A stretch of 64,000 nucleotides of DNA from Microbacteriaceae bacterium (GCA_009780695.1 WQZN01000003.1:186001-250000); one strand, 5' to 3'; numbered from the stretch's first letter, positions 8,237-16,767 are shown. The notes: generated from the sequence alone by a model not told the origin. Numbers and translations: made by a program.

Positions 8237-9301
8237 CTAGACGAGATCCCAGCTCAGCGGGGTGCCGCGCTTCACGTCCTGGGCGAACCGGCGGCCGAGG
8301 ACGACGTCGAGGTAACGCGGCTCGAGGCCGCCCGCCGGGCGGATGGAGCGCACGTTGGCCTCGGTGATGAGGTCGCCGGCGCGGGCATCCTCGACGACGA
8401 ACAGCGAGCGGCGCAGACGGCGGCTCTCGGCCTCGCCCTTGGTCGGCCCGATGTGAGCCGTGCCCAGCGCGAGCCACGCGCTGTGCGACTCGTCGACGAG
8501 GGCCTTGAGCTCTTCCGGTTCGAGCGAGAAGTCGGAGTCGACGCCGCCATCCGCACGGCGCAGGGTGACGTGCTTCTCAAGGATCGAGGCGCCGAAGGCG
8601 ACGGCAGCGACGCTCACGCCGATGCCTTTGGTGTGGTCGGACAGGCCGCTGACGACATCCCAGGTGTCACGCAGCACGGGGATGGTGCGCAGGTTGGTCT
8701 CTTCTGCGGAGGCGGGGTACGACGAGGTGCAGCCGAGCACCGCGATCTGGTCGTTGCCCTCGCCGCGGATGGTCTTGACGGCGAGGTCGACGTCGGCGGC
8801 GTCTGCGGCACCGGTCGACAGGATGACGGGCTTGCCCGTGCGGGCGACCTTGCGGAGCAGCGGGATGTCGGCGATCTCGAGCGAAGCGATCTTGTAGACC
8901 TCGACGCCGAGGTCCTCGAGCAGGTCGACCGCGGTGTCGTCGAACGGGCTCGAGAACGGGATCATGCCGTGCTGCCGGGCGCGCTCGAAGATCGGCGCGT
9001 GCCATTCCCAGGGGGTGTGGGCTTCCTCGTAAAGGCTGTACAGGTTGCGGCCGCCCCACAGCCCGTGGCTGTCCGTGATGCGGAAGGCGGGGCCGTCGGC
9101 GTTGATCGTGATCGTGTCAGCCGTGTAGGTCTGCAGCTTGACGGCCGGGGCGCCCGACTCGGCGATCGCGTCGACGATGGCGAGGGCGCGCCCGAGGTCG
9201 CCGTTGTGGTTGCCGGACATCTCCGCCGCGACGAACGGGCGGTGGTTCTCGCCGACCTTGTGGTCGCCGATCTGAAGGAAGCGGTCCTGAGATTGGGGCA
9301 T
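8237..9301 (-). CDS. pseI: PseI-like pseudaminic acid synthase
   Basis: A 354-aa NeuB-family condensing enzyme. The N-terminal barrel carries the family signatures AEMSGNHNGDL, VKLQTYTADTIT and FSSPFDDTAVDLLE, then YKIASLEI, STGAA and GLSDHTKG with EKHVTL. The C-terminal 60 residues (LFVVEDARAGDLITEANVRSIRP) are the SAF/antifreeze-like domain. Known role: phosphoenolpyruvate condensation with the 6-deoxy-altrose derivative released by PseG. MSGNHNG fits the PseI/LegI group better than sialic acid synthase. The start ATG 9301 is 7 nt after a TATCGT box, with no Shine-Dalgarno. It lies 44 bp downstream of a glycosyltransferase gene on the same strand and convergent with the GT-C-like gene. Confidence 0.92.
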   Translation of the reverse strand: MPQSQDRFLQIGDHKVGENHRPFVAAEMSGNHNGDLGRALAIVDAIAESGAPAVKLQTYTADTITINADGPAFRITDSHGLWGGRNLYSLYEEAHTPWEWHAPIFERARQHGMIPFSSPFDDTAVDLLEDLGVEVYKIASLEIADIPLLRKVARTGKPVILSTGAADAADVDLAVKTIRGEGNDQIAVLGCTSSYPASAEETNLRTIPVLRDTWDVVSGLSDHTKGIGVSVAAVAFGASILEKHVTLRRADGGVDSDFSLEPEELKALVDESHSAWLALGTAHIGPTKGEAESRRLRRSLFVVEDARAGDLITEANVRSIRPAGGLEPRYLDVVLGRRFAQDVKRGTPLSWDLV

Positions 9302-9308
9302 ACCGACA

Positions 9309-9314
9309 ACGATA
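9309..9314 (-). promoter_or_regulatory. -10-like box of pseI, leaderless type
   Basis: TATCGT on the minus strand ends 7 nt before the pseI ATG, and there is no ribosome site in between. Confidence 0.45.
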
Positions 9315-9345
9315 GTCGCCGTGCACAGAGGCCCAGCGGTGACCG

Positions 9346-10218
9346 CTACCCCCGACGCGTCACCCGCGCGCGCAGCCCGAGGGCCGTCTTGAGCCCCGCC
9401 CGCAGCGGCCACAGGTACCACGCGGAGTACTTCCGCGACAGGTAGAGGTACGCGCTGCGGTGGTGCTCGGCGCGCATCCGTGAGGCGACGCGGTCGGTCG
9501 AGTGCGCGCCCGTGTGCACCACCCGGGCGTCGGGCGCATAGAGGTTGCGCCAGCCGGCCTGGCTCATGCGGCCGCCGAGGTCGACATCCTCGAAATACAT
9601 GAAGTACGAGTCGTCGAAGCCGCCGATCGCGTCGAAGGCCGCGCGGCGCACGAGCTGGCACGAGCCCGAGAGCCAGCCCGTCTCGCGCCAGTGGCCGTCG
9701 GTCGGCCGGCCCTCGCCGTGGTAGCGGCGCGACCACGGGTTGCCGAGCCAGAGGTTGGCGAAGAGCGCGTGGCCGATGCCGTTGCGCAGGCTCGGCAGCT
9801 CACGCGCGGAGGGGTAGGTCTGGCCGTCCGGCTGCAGCACACGGGGCCCCAGCGCGCCGGCGGTCGGCTCGGCCACGCCGATCTCGAGCAGCGTGGCGAG
9901 CGCGTCGGGCTCGAGCCGCACGTCGGGGTTCGTGATGAGCACCCACTCGATCTCGGGCGGCAGCGCATGCTCGCCGAGGTTCACGCCCGCGCCGTAGCCG
10001 ACGTTGCCGGGCGCGTCGATCACCGTGAGGCCGTCGAAGGCGGGCAGGTCGAGCGCGTCATCGGGCGCGTTGTTGACGACGACGGTCGCCGCGGGGGAGA
10101 TGCCGCTCTCGGCGAGCGAGGTGACGAGGCCGACGAGCGCGTCCTTCGAGTGGTAGCTCACGGTGACGACGGCGACCTTCGCCGCGAGCGACGGATCGGG
10201 CGTGCCCTGCGCGCTCAT
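9346..10218 (-). CDS. Family 2 glycosyltransferase, WbbL/rhamnosyltransferase-like
   Basis: A 290-aa protein using ATG 10218, which has GGGAGGA five bases upstream; the ATG at 10239 lies before that site and is less likely. The GT-A core shows VAVVTVSYHSKDAL at the N-terminus, the nucleotide-sugar motif ITNPDVRL, and YFMYFEDVDLGGR, the acceptor-side signature of WbbL-like transferases that add rhamnose to a polyprenyl-PP-GlcNAc primer. Donor and acceptor are inferred from the family. It heads a two-gene minus-strand unit with pseI and is divergent from the next glycosyltransferase across about 120 bp. Confidence 0.85.
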   Translation of the reverse strand: MSAQGTPDPSLAAKVAVVTVSYHSKDALVGLVTSLAESGISPAATVVVNNAPDDALDLPAFDGLTVIDAPGNVGYGAGVNLGEHALPPEIEWVLITNPDVRLEPDALATLLEIGVAEPTAGALGPRVLQPDGQTYPSARELPSLRNGIGHALFANLWLGNPWSRRYHGEGRPTDGHWRETGWLSGSCQLVRRAAFDAIGGFDDSYFMYFEDVDLGGRMSQAGWRNLYAPDARVVHTGAHSTDRVASRMRAEHHRSAYLYLSRKYSAWYLWPLRAGLKTALGLRARVTRRG

Positions 10219-10339
10219 CACCGTCCTCCCAGCCTGCATCCGCCCAGTTTACGCGGGCGGCCCCTGCGGGCAGCCTGCGCAAGTGTGGTTGGATGCCTGT
10301 GACCTGCCTCCGGGCGGGCCGTTCACGGAAAGGAACCCG

Positions 10340-11320
10340 GTGGATCAAGGCACCGTCGCCGTCGTCGTCCGGACGAAAGACCGGCCCGTCCTGCTCGCCC
10401 GAGCACTCGACGACATCGGCGCGCAGACGCTGGTCGCCGCGCGCCGCGACGCCGTCTCGGTCGTGGTCGTGAACGACGGCGGGGATGCCGCGCGCGTCGC
10501 CGCGCTGGTGGCGGGGCATCCGCTCGCCGACCGCATCACGGTCCTCGACAACGCGAGCTCGCGCGGCCGCTGGCCGGCCGCCAACCAGGGCGTCGCCGGC
10601 GTCGCCTCGGACTACGTCGTGCTGCACGACGACGACGACACCTGGAAGCCCGGCTTCCTCGCCGCGACCACCGCATTCCTCGACGCGCCCGAGAACGCCG
10701 ACTACGCCGGCGTGGTCACGTTCTCCGAGGTCGTCCACGAGGTGCAGCGGGGCGAGACCTACGTCGAGACGGCGCGCGAGCCGTTCGCCCGCGAGATCAC
10801 CCACATCTCCTTCCTCGAGCTGTGCCGTCGCAACCAGTTCCCGCCGATCGCATACCTCTACCGCCGCAGCGTGCACGACGCCGTCGGTCCCTACGACGAG
10901 TCGATGGCGGTCGTCGCCGATTGGGAGTTCAACCTGCGCACCGTGCGCCGCTTCGACATCGCGGTGCTCACCGAGGACCTCGCGAACTGGCACTTCCGCG
11001 ACGGCGGCGAGGGCGCGGCCGACGCGAACGTCACGCGTTCGAACGCCTGGCAGTACGACGAGCACAAGGTGCGGCTGTTCAACCGGCTGCTGCGCGACGA
11101 CCTCGACGCCGGCGTGCTCGGCGTGGGCTACTTCGCGAACCTGCTGCAGCTGCTCGACCGCGATGAGAGCGAGCGGGATGCCAACGTGCACCTGCACCTC
11201 GAGCACGCCATCGCCCAGATCACCGATCAGGCGAAGAACCTCGCCGACAGCACGCGCCCGGTGATCACCCGCGCGAACGTCGTGAAGGGCGCGCAGCGGG
11301 TCGTCCGCCGCGGGCGCTGA
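10340..11320 (+). CDS. Family 2 glycosyltransferase
   Basis: A 326-aa protein starting at GTG 10340 behind AAAGGAA. It has the GT-A opening VAVVVRTKDRPVLLARALD, then VVNDGG, GRWPAANQG and the DXD-type cluster LHDDDDTWKPG. The motif AVVADWEFNLR and the His in ANWHFRDGG are the usual catalytic-base and acceptor elements of this group. The C-terminal 80 residues are acidic and helical. A cytoplasmic enzyme adding one residue to the lipid-linked oligosaccharide is likely; the donor sugar cannot be read from sequence. The longer open frame from 10163 overlaps the divergent gene and is rejected. It is followed by a 62-bp palindrome before a convergent gene. Confidence 0.87.
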   Translation: MDQGTVAVVVRTKDRPVLLARALDDIGAQTLVAARRDAVSVVVVNDGGDAARVAALVAGHPLADRITVLDNASSRGRWPAANQGVAGVASDYVVLHDDDDTWKPGFLAATTAFLDAPENADYAGVVTFSEVVHEVQRGETYVETAREPFAREITHISFLELCRRNQFPPIAYLYRRSVHDAVGPYDESMAVVADWEFNLRTVRRFDIAVLTEDLANWHFRDGGEGAADANVTRSNAWQYDEHKVRLFNRLLRDDLDAGVLGVGYFANLLQLLDRDESERDANVHLHLEHAIAQITDQAKNLADSTRPVITRANVVKGAQRVVRRGR

Positions 11321-11363
11321 CGCGCGGCTTCCGCGCCCCTGCTTCGCCTGCGCCTGCCCCGTG

Positions 11364-11425
11364 CGGGAACCGGATCCGCTGTGCGGGAACCGGATCCGGT
11401 TCCCGCACAGCGGATCCGGTTCCCG
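11364..11425. repeat. 62-bp perfect palindrome between convergent genes
   Basis: Bases 11364-11394 are the exact reverse complement of 11395-11425, with no loop. The unit GGGAACCGGATCCG recurs within each arm, so the whole is nested inverted and direct copies of one short sequence. It starts 44 bp after the plus-strand stop and ends 6 bp before the minus-strand stop, so it may act as a bidirectional terminator or a cruciform-forming repeat. Confidence 0.9.
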
Positions 11426-11431
11426 GCAGGC

Positions 11432-13630
11432 TCAGCTGCAGGTCGTGAGCCGGTCGAGACCGGACCCGAGGGCCGCCGTCCCGCCGAGGATCGTGGCCGA
11501 CGTCGCCCCGAGCGCCGACAGCGTCTGCTGCTCCGGGCCGGGCACGCACAGCGTGCGCGAGACGAGCAGCGGGCTCTTGGCGCGCCCGGCGAGCACGGCG
11601 CCGGCGAGGGCATCCGGGTAGGTCGCACCGCTCGCGAAGTAGACGCCGGGCGCCTTGGCGAAGAGGGCGTTCGCGAGCTTCGTGCTCGTGTCGTAGCGGT
11701 CGGTTCCGGCGAAGCGCGTCTCCGTGGCGCCGATCGAGGCGAGGCCGGCGACGGATGCCGCGGACACGGCGCTGGTGCCCCCGGCCACATAGACCTTCTT
11801 GACGCCCATCGCCTTGAGGCGTGCGGTGAGCGCCGGGTCGGTCGCGGAGGCGCCTCCGTCGACGAGCAGCACGGGTGCTCCGAGCGCGCCGGCCGCGGCG
11901 CCCGCCGAGAGCGCGTCGGGGTAGTTCACGCCGGTCGCGACGAAGGCGCTCGTCGCCGTCGGGAACGCGGACTGCGCGATGAGCAGCGAGGTCTGGTACC
12001 GGGTCGCGCCGCCGATGCGCGTGACGGCGGGCTGCACGGTCTTGAGCTTCGCGAGCACGGCGTCGCTCACGGCGCTCGTGCCGCCGACGACGACGATGCG
12101 CGTCGGCTTGAGGCGCGAGAGCTCGGTGAGAGTGGCGCCCGGCACGGCGTTCTGCTGCACGAAGAGCACGGGGCCGCCCTGCTTGGCCGCGGCCGGCGCG
12201 GCGGCGAGGCCGTCCGCGAAGTTCTCGCCCGAGGCGATGTAGACGACGGGCACGCCCGGCGTCGGGAACGCGCGCTTCGAGATCGCGGCCGCGGTGTCCC
12301 AGCGGGCCGCGCCCTGGAGCCGGCTCACGGCCACCCCGGTGCCCGCGGCCGTGACGAACAGGCTCTTGCAGCCGAGGCTCGTCGACCCCGCGGGGTTGCT
12401 CGGCGCGGGCAGCGCCGTCACGCAGACGCTCGTCATGCCGGTCGGCACGCCCGCGAGCGAGACGACGAAGCCGTGCGGCACCGTCGGGGCGGCCGGCGTG
12501 GTCGCGGTCGGGGCGGGCGTCGAGGATGCCGTGGGCTTCGGCGTCGCGGTGGTCGTCGGTTTCGCGGTCGCTGTCGCGGTCGCTGTCGCTGTCACGGTCG
12601 GCGTCGGCGTCGGGCTCGGCGTCACCACGGCGCCGGGGAAGCGCGCCGCGAGGTCGGGGCGGTTGACGTTCGCGACGGCGGTGGTCGTGGTCGTGGAGCC
12701 GCTCGGGCCCGTCACGGCGACCTGCACGGTGAGCGGCGTGGTCTGCGCGGTCGGGTCGACGGCCCACCCGGTGAGCGTCGCCGTGCGCGCGGTGATGCCG
12801 AGCGAGTCGTAGGAGCCCTGCGGGACATCCGCCGCGCCGAACCAGTCGTTGTACATGCGCCAGAAATTGCGGTTGCCGTATGACGAGCAGCTGTCGCCGA
12901 TGCCGTAGAGGTTCGCGAGCGCGGCCTTGTTCGGGGTGTACGGCGTGTAGTTGTACAGCGCGGCCGTCGCGGCGTTCTGCACCTTCACGCTGAGGCTGCC
13001 GCACGCGGTGTTCGGGTTGTAGAGGATGTTCGAGGTGCGGCCGGCGGCGAAGTTGAAGCTGTTCGGGTTCGTCCGATACACCTGGAACTGGTACGCCGCG
13101 GCGAACACCTGGTTGAAGAAGCCGTAGTAGGTCGAGTCGCATGCGGCGGTGTCCGGGCAGCCGTAGCCCATCGCGTGCAGGATCTGCGTCGAGGTCGGCG
13201 CCGTGCTCGTGATGAGGCTCTGTTCCTTCTGCAGCGTCGTCAGGATCACCTTCGCGCTGATGCCGCAGGCGGCCTGCACCTTGTAGATGATCGCCGCCGC
13301 GGCCTCGTTCGTGACGCCCTGGTACGCCTTGCAGTGCCCGTAGGCGTCGGCGGGCACCGTGCGCGAGGTGACCTTGTAGACCTTGAGGCACGAGGTGTTC
13401 GAGCAGCTCGGCTCGTTGTTCGCGAGGAACGACTGGATCTGCGCCTGGGTCATCGCGTTCGCGGTGAAGAAGTCGGCGTCCGAGATGATCAGCCCGGGGT
13501 TGAACTGCGAACCCGAGAGCGCCGCCCGTGCGGGCGCGGCCGGGCTGAGGGCCACGACACCCGTCACGACGAGCGCCACGAGGGCGATCAGGGCAGCGAG
13601 GAAGAGCGGGACGGGCCGGGGTCGGAGCAC
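11432..13630 (-). CDS. Secreted CWB2 cell-wall-binding protein with lysozyme-like N-terminal region
   Basis: A 732-aa protein. A hydrophobic signal peptide covers residues 1 to about 37 (cleavage near PARA-AL). Residues about 40-290 form a Cys-rich region with VILTTLQKEQSLIT and NFWRMYNDWFG, often called hemagglutinin in actinobacteria; the Glu in QKEQS recalls lysozyme-like transglycosylases, but activity is unproven. A Pro/Thr/Ala linker with TATATATA follows. Residues about 437-732 hold three CWB2 repeats (VVYIASGENFADGL, FVATGVNYPDAL and VYFASGATYPDAL, each followed by a VVGGTSAVS-type strand). CWB2 modules bind anionic wall polymers in clostridia. The position inside the glycan locus suggests its ligand is made by the neighbours. 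Start: GTG 13630, six bases after TAGGGT. Confidence 0.85.
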   Translation of the reverse strand: MLRPRPVPLFLAALIALVALVVTGVVALSPAAPARAALSGSQFNPGLIISDADFFTANAMTQAQIQSFLANNEPSCSNTSCLKVYKVTSRTVPADAYGHCKAYQGVTNEAAAAIIYKVQAACGISAKVILTTLQKEQSLITSTAPTSTQILHAMGYGCPDTAACDSTYYGFFNQVFAAAYQFQVYRTNPNSFNFAAGRTSNILYNPNTACGSLSVKVQNAATAALYNYTPYTPNKAALANLYGIGDSCSSYGNRNFWRMYNDWFGAADVPQGSYDSLGITARTATLTGWAVDPTAQTTPLTVQVAVTGPSGSTTTTTAVANVNRPDLAARFPGAVVTPSPTPTPTVTATATATATAKPTTTATPKPTASSTPAPTATTPAAPTVPHGFVVSLAGVPTGMTSVCVTALPAPSNPAGSTSLGCKSLFVTAAGTGVAVSRLQGAARWDTAAAISKRAFPTPGVPVVYIASGENFADGLAAAPAAAKQGGPVLFVQQNAVPGATLTELSRLKPTRIVVVGGTSAVSDAVLAKLKTVQPAVTRIGGATRYQTSLLIAQSAFPTATSAFVATGVNYPDALSAGAAAGALGAPVLLVDGGASATDPALTARLKAMGVKKVYVAGGTSAVSAASVAGLASIGATETRFAGTDRYDTSTKLANALFAKAPGVYFASGATYPDALAGAVLAGRAKSPLLVSRTLCVPGPEQQTLSALGATSATILGGTAALGSGLDRLTTCS
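12486..12640 (-). repeat. Thr/Ala/Pro low-complexity coding repeat
   Basis: Tandem hexamers of the GCGGTC/GCTGTC type encode alternating Thr-Ala and Thr-Pro residues in the linker between the N-terminal domain and the CWB2 repeats. Such tracts are prone to length change. Confidence 0.7.
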
Positions 13631-13636
13631 CTGGGA

Positions 13637-13642
13637 ACCCTA
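13637..13642 (-). promoter_or_regulatory. -10-like box of the CWB2 gene
   Basis: TAGGGT on the minus strand ends 6 nt before GTG 13630, with no ribosome site between, so leaderless initiation is likely. Confidence 0.4.
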
Positions 13643-13667
13643 ACAGGGCCCTTCGGCGACGCCCGGC

Positions 13668-13673
13668 TATCAT
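13668..13673 (+). promoter_or_regulatory. -10-like box of the second Wzm-like gene
   Basis: TATCAT ends 7 nt before ATG 13681. The divergent promoters for both genes are packed into 50 bp. Confidence 0.45.
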
Positions 13674-13680
13674 TCCGGTG

Positions 13681-14610
13681 ATGTCAGAAACCGCCCGCGC
13701 ACAGCGCCTTTCCCGGCTCGCGCACGAGGAACTGGTGACGGTCGCCGGTGAGGGCGCAGCGGGGGGAACCTGGCATGCGATCGGCGAGATCGCCCGGCAT
13801 CGCGAGATGCTCATGCTGCTCATCCGGCGCGACCTCAAGTCCCGCTACAAGGACAGCGTGCTCGGCTTCGCCTGGTCGCTCGTCAAGCCGATCTTCCAGC
13901 TGCTCATCTACTTCGTGATCATCGGGCACGTGCTCGGCGCCGCGGCGAACACCCCGAACTACGGCGTCTACGTGTTCGCGGGCCTGATCATCTACGGCTT
14001 CTTCAGCGAGATCATCACGGGCTCCACCGGCTCGATCGTGGGCAACTCCGGGCTCATCAAGAAGATCTACCTGCCGCGTGAGGTCTTCCCGCTGGCATCC
14101 GTCGGCTCGGCCGTCTTCAACTTCTCGATGCAGTTCGTGATCCTGCTGGCCGCCACGGTGCTGACCCGCGCGTTCCCGATCTCGCCCGGGCTCGTCTACC
14201 TGCTGCCCTCGGTGCTGCTGATCCTGGTCTACGGCACGGCGTTCGGGCTGCTGCTCGCGGCTGCGAACGTCTATCTGCGCGACATCCAGTACCTCGTCGA
14301 GGTCGTCATGATGCTGCTGCTCTGGGCGTCCCCGATCGTCTACCCGTTCACCATGGCGAGCACGCAGATCGCGAAGGTCTTCGGCGCCCACTCGTGGGTG
14401 CAGCAGATCTACACCGACAACCCGATCACGCTCGCGGTGCTGGGCTTCCGCAAGGCCATGTGGACCTCGGGCCAGGCGCTCGGCCCCGCGATGTACCCCG
14501 ACCACCTGCTGCTGCGCACGGGCGTCGCGTTCGTCGTCGGCGTGATCCTGCTGGTCCTCTTCCAGCGGGTGTTCGCCCGGCTGCAGGGCAACTTCGCGCA
14601 GGAGATCTGA
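13681..14610 (+). CDS. Wzm-like ABC-2 polysaccharide export permease
   Basis: A 309-aa protein beginning with a soluble stretch of about 55 residues, followed by LLIRRDLKSRYKDSVLGFAW, the amphipathic entry motif of Wzm/TagG permeases, and about six membrane spans. GLIKKIYLPREVFPLASV is the characteristic cytoplasmic loop that contacts the ATPase. It pairs with the ATPase gene 1 bp downstream to form the second polysaccharide exporter in the window. An upstream GTG at 13678 is in frame and adjacent; ATG 13681 is preferred because it sits 7 nt after TATCAT. Confidence 0.92.
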   Translation: MSETARAQRLSRLAHEELVTVAGEGAAGGTWHAIGEIARHREMLMLLIRRDLKSRYKDSVLGFAWSLVKPIFQLLIYFVIIGHVLGAAANTPNYGVYVFAGLIIYGFFSEIITGSTGSIVGNSGLIKKIYLPREVFPLASVGSAVFNFSMQFVILLAATVLTRAFPISPGLVYLLPSVLLILVYGTAFGLLLAAANVYLRDIQYLVEVVMMLLLWASPIVYPFTMASTQIAKVFGAHSWVQQIYTDNPITLAVLGFRKAMWTSGQALGPAMYPDHLLLRTGVAFVVGVILLVLFQRVFARLQGNFAQEI

Positions 14611-14611
14611 C

Positions 14612-15886
14612 ATGACGGATGCCGGATTGACGTCGACCGCCCCTGCCGACGAGGTGCGGGCCCCCGCGGTCGTGAAGATCGACGGGGTCTCGAAGCGCTT
14701 CGTGATCCGCAAGGACAACTCGCTCAAGGAGCGCATCGTCACGCTCGGCCGCGCGGGCCGGCGCCACCGCGAGGACTTCTGGGCGCTGAAGGATGTCTCG
14801 ATCGAGATCCCCGCGGGCCAGACGGTCGCCCTCATCGGCCACAACGGCTCGGGCAAGTCGACCCTGCTCAAGGTCATCGGCGGCATCATCGACCCGACGG
14901 GCGGCAGCGTCGCGCGCCGCGGCCGCATCGCCGCGCTGCTCGAGCTCGGCGCGGGCTTCCACCCCGACCTGACGGGCCGCGAGAACGTCTATCTGAACGC
15001 GTCGATCCTCGGCCTCTCGCGTGAGGAGACCGAGGCGAAGTTCGACGACATCCTCGCGTTCTCGGGCATCGCCGACTTCATCGACACCCAGGTCAAGTTC
15101 TATTCCTCGGGCATGTACGTGCGCCTCGCCTTCGCGGTCGCGGTGCACACCGACCCCGACGTGCTGCTCGTCGACGAGGTGCTCGCGGTCGGCGACGAGG
15201 CCTTCCAGCGCAAGTGCCTCGACAAGATCCGCGCCTTCCAGCAGGAGGGGCGCACCATCGTCCTCGTCACCCACAGCCTCGCGCAGGTGCAGGAACTCGC
15301 CGACCGGGCGATCCTGCTCAACCACGGCGAGGTCGTCGCCGACGGCGACCCGGTCGAGGCGGTCGCGGCCTTCCGCAACATCCTCGAGACCCGCCGGCAG
15401 TCCGAGGCCGCAGCGCGGATCGCGGCCCAGGGCGGCCAGCTCGCGCTCGTGCGCGAGGGCCATGTGCACTCTGCGACGGCGACGGCGGTCGGGCGCGAGC
15501 CGGGCGACGAGGTGCGGCCGGGCGACGACCTGCTGATCTCGGTCGTCGTCTCGCACGAGCCCGGCATCGACGACTGGGTGTGCGCCATCCAGATCGACGA
15601 CACGCTCGGCGCGGTCGTGTACGGCACGACGACCCGGCGCGTCGGTGTCGAGCTGCCGCACCTCTCGACGCCGCGCCGCGTCGACTTCCTGCTCAAGAAT
15701 GTCGCGTTCGGCGGCGGCAAGTACTTCGTGCACGCCTCGCTCATGGACATGGCGGGGGTGCACCTGCACGACCTGCCGCAGGCGACGAGCTTCGACGCGC
15801 CGTCGCACCCCGACTACGTCGGCATCGTGCACGCCCTGCCGGTGCTCAGCGACGCGGGCGAGGTCGTGCCCGACTCGGCGCCGTGA
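14612..15886 (+). CDS. Wzt-like ABC ATPase with C-terminal glycan-recognition domain
   Basis: A 424-aa protein. Residues 20-260 are the ATPase: Walker A GHNGSGKST at 76-84, signature FYSSGMYVRLAFA, Walker B VLLVDEVLAVGDE and the switch His in LVTHSL. Residues about 285-424 are a beta-rich extension (GDDLLISVVVSHEPGI, GAVVYGTTTRR) matching the Wzt C-terminal domain, which in E. coli O8/O9 systems recognises the terminal modification of the exported chain. The complete domain suggests export of a finished, capped polymer, unlike the ATPase at 523 that lacks it. Its stop overlaps the next glycosyltransferase start by 4 bp (GTGA). Confidence 0.92.
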   Translation: MTDAGLTSTAPADEVRAPAVVKIDGVSKRFVIRKDNSLKERIVTLGRAGRRHREDFWALKDVSIEIPAGQTVALIGHNGSGKSTLLKVIGGIIDPTGGSVARRGRIAALLELGAGFHPDLTGRENVYLNASILGLSREETEAKFDDILAFSGIADFIDTQVKFYSSGMYVRLAFAVAVHTDPDVLLVDEVLAVGDEAFQRKCLDKIRAFQQEGRTIVLVTHSLAQVQELADRAILLNHGEVVADGDPVEAVAAFRNILETRRQSEAAARIAAQGGQLALVREGHVHSATATAVGREPGDEVRPGDDLLISVVVSHEPGIDDWVCAIQIDDTLGAVVYGTTTRRVGVELPHLSTPRRVDFLLKNVAFGGGKYFVHASLMDMAGVHLHDLPQATSFDAPSHPDYVGIVHALPVLSDAGEVVPDSAP

Positions 15887-16767
15887 GCGTGCGCGTGCAG
15901 CTCGGGCGGCTGCGGCCGGCGCGCATCGCGGCGGCGGTCGCGTGGCGGCGGGCGATGGCGCGCGGGCGCGACGGGCGCTTCGAGCTCGAGACGCTCTTCC
16001 GGCGGGCGGATGCCGCGACATCCGCCGTGCCGCTGATCATGTGCCTCTGGAACCGGCCGAGCCGCATCGACGACGTGCTGCGCATGCTCGACGCCCAGGT
16101 CGCCGAGCGCTCCATCGACCTCGTGCTGTGGAACAACCAGCCCGCCGACGATGCGCACTACCGCGCCCGCATCGCCGCCTTCGCGGCCGCTGCAGGGCAG
16201 CACGGTGCGCTGCGCTCGGTGCGCTACCGCTCGAGCGATGTCAACCTGCGCGGCATCTCGCGCTTCTTCGTCGCGCGGCAGCTGTGGGTCGGCGGCGCCC
16301 GCGGGCCCTTCGTCATGCTCGACGACGACCAGGACGTGACCGAGCACTTCCTCGTCGACGCGCTCGCCGCCTGGGCTCCCCGCAGCCTCGCGGGGTGGTG
16401 GGCGTGGCAGATGCACGGCCAGGGCTACTGGGACCGCCACGCGGCGACCGTGGGGGAGCGGGTCGACTACGCCGGCACGGGCGGGTGCGTCTGCGACCTC
16501 GACATCGTCGCCGACACCGCGTTCTTCACCGAGCTGCCGCGGTACTTCGCCCACCTCGAGGACCTGTGGATGTGCAGCTGGGCCAAGCGCCGCGGCTGGG
16601 TGCTCGGGAAGCTCGACACCCCCATCGAGTTCGTGCTCGACGAGACCAACCAGCACCACGCCCAGGTGAACCTGAAGGCCGAGTTCTGGGACTATCTGCT
16701 GGGGGTCGAGGCGCGCGACGCCGCACCCCGCGACACGACAGGAGAGCCGCATGGCCACGCCCGATGA
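15883..16767 (+). CDS. Family 2-like glycosyltransferase
   Basis: A 294-aa protein starting at GTG 15883, overlapping the ATPase stop by 4 bp. A basic N-terminal stretch (about 45 residues) precedes the GT-A core: AVPLIMCLWNRPSRID, LVLWNNQP and FVMLDDDQDV, which supplies the acidic metal-binding cluster. GGCVCDLDIV and YFAHLEDLWMCSWAK form the acceptor side. The layout is unusual for GT2 and resembles enzymes that only loosely match the Pfam model. It is part of the wzm-wzt-GT-GT operon and probably builds or caps the exported polymer. Donor unknown. Confidence 0.8.
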   Translation: MSVRVQLGRLRPARIAAAVAWRRAMARGRDGRFELETLFRRADAATSAVPLIMCLWNRPSRIDDVLRMLDAQVAERSIDLVLWNNQPADDAHYRARIAAFAAAAGQHGALRSVRYRSSDVNLRGISRFFVARQLWVGGARGPFVMLDDDQDVTEHFLVDALAAWAPRSLAGWWAWQMHGQGYWDRHAATVGERVDYAGTGGCVCDLDIVADTAFFTELPRYFAHLEDLWMCSWAKRRGWVLGKLDTPIEFVLDETNQHHAQVNLKAEFWDYLLGVEARDAAPRDTTGEPHGHAR

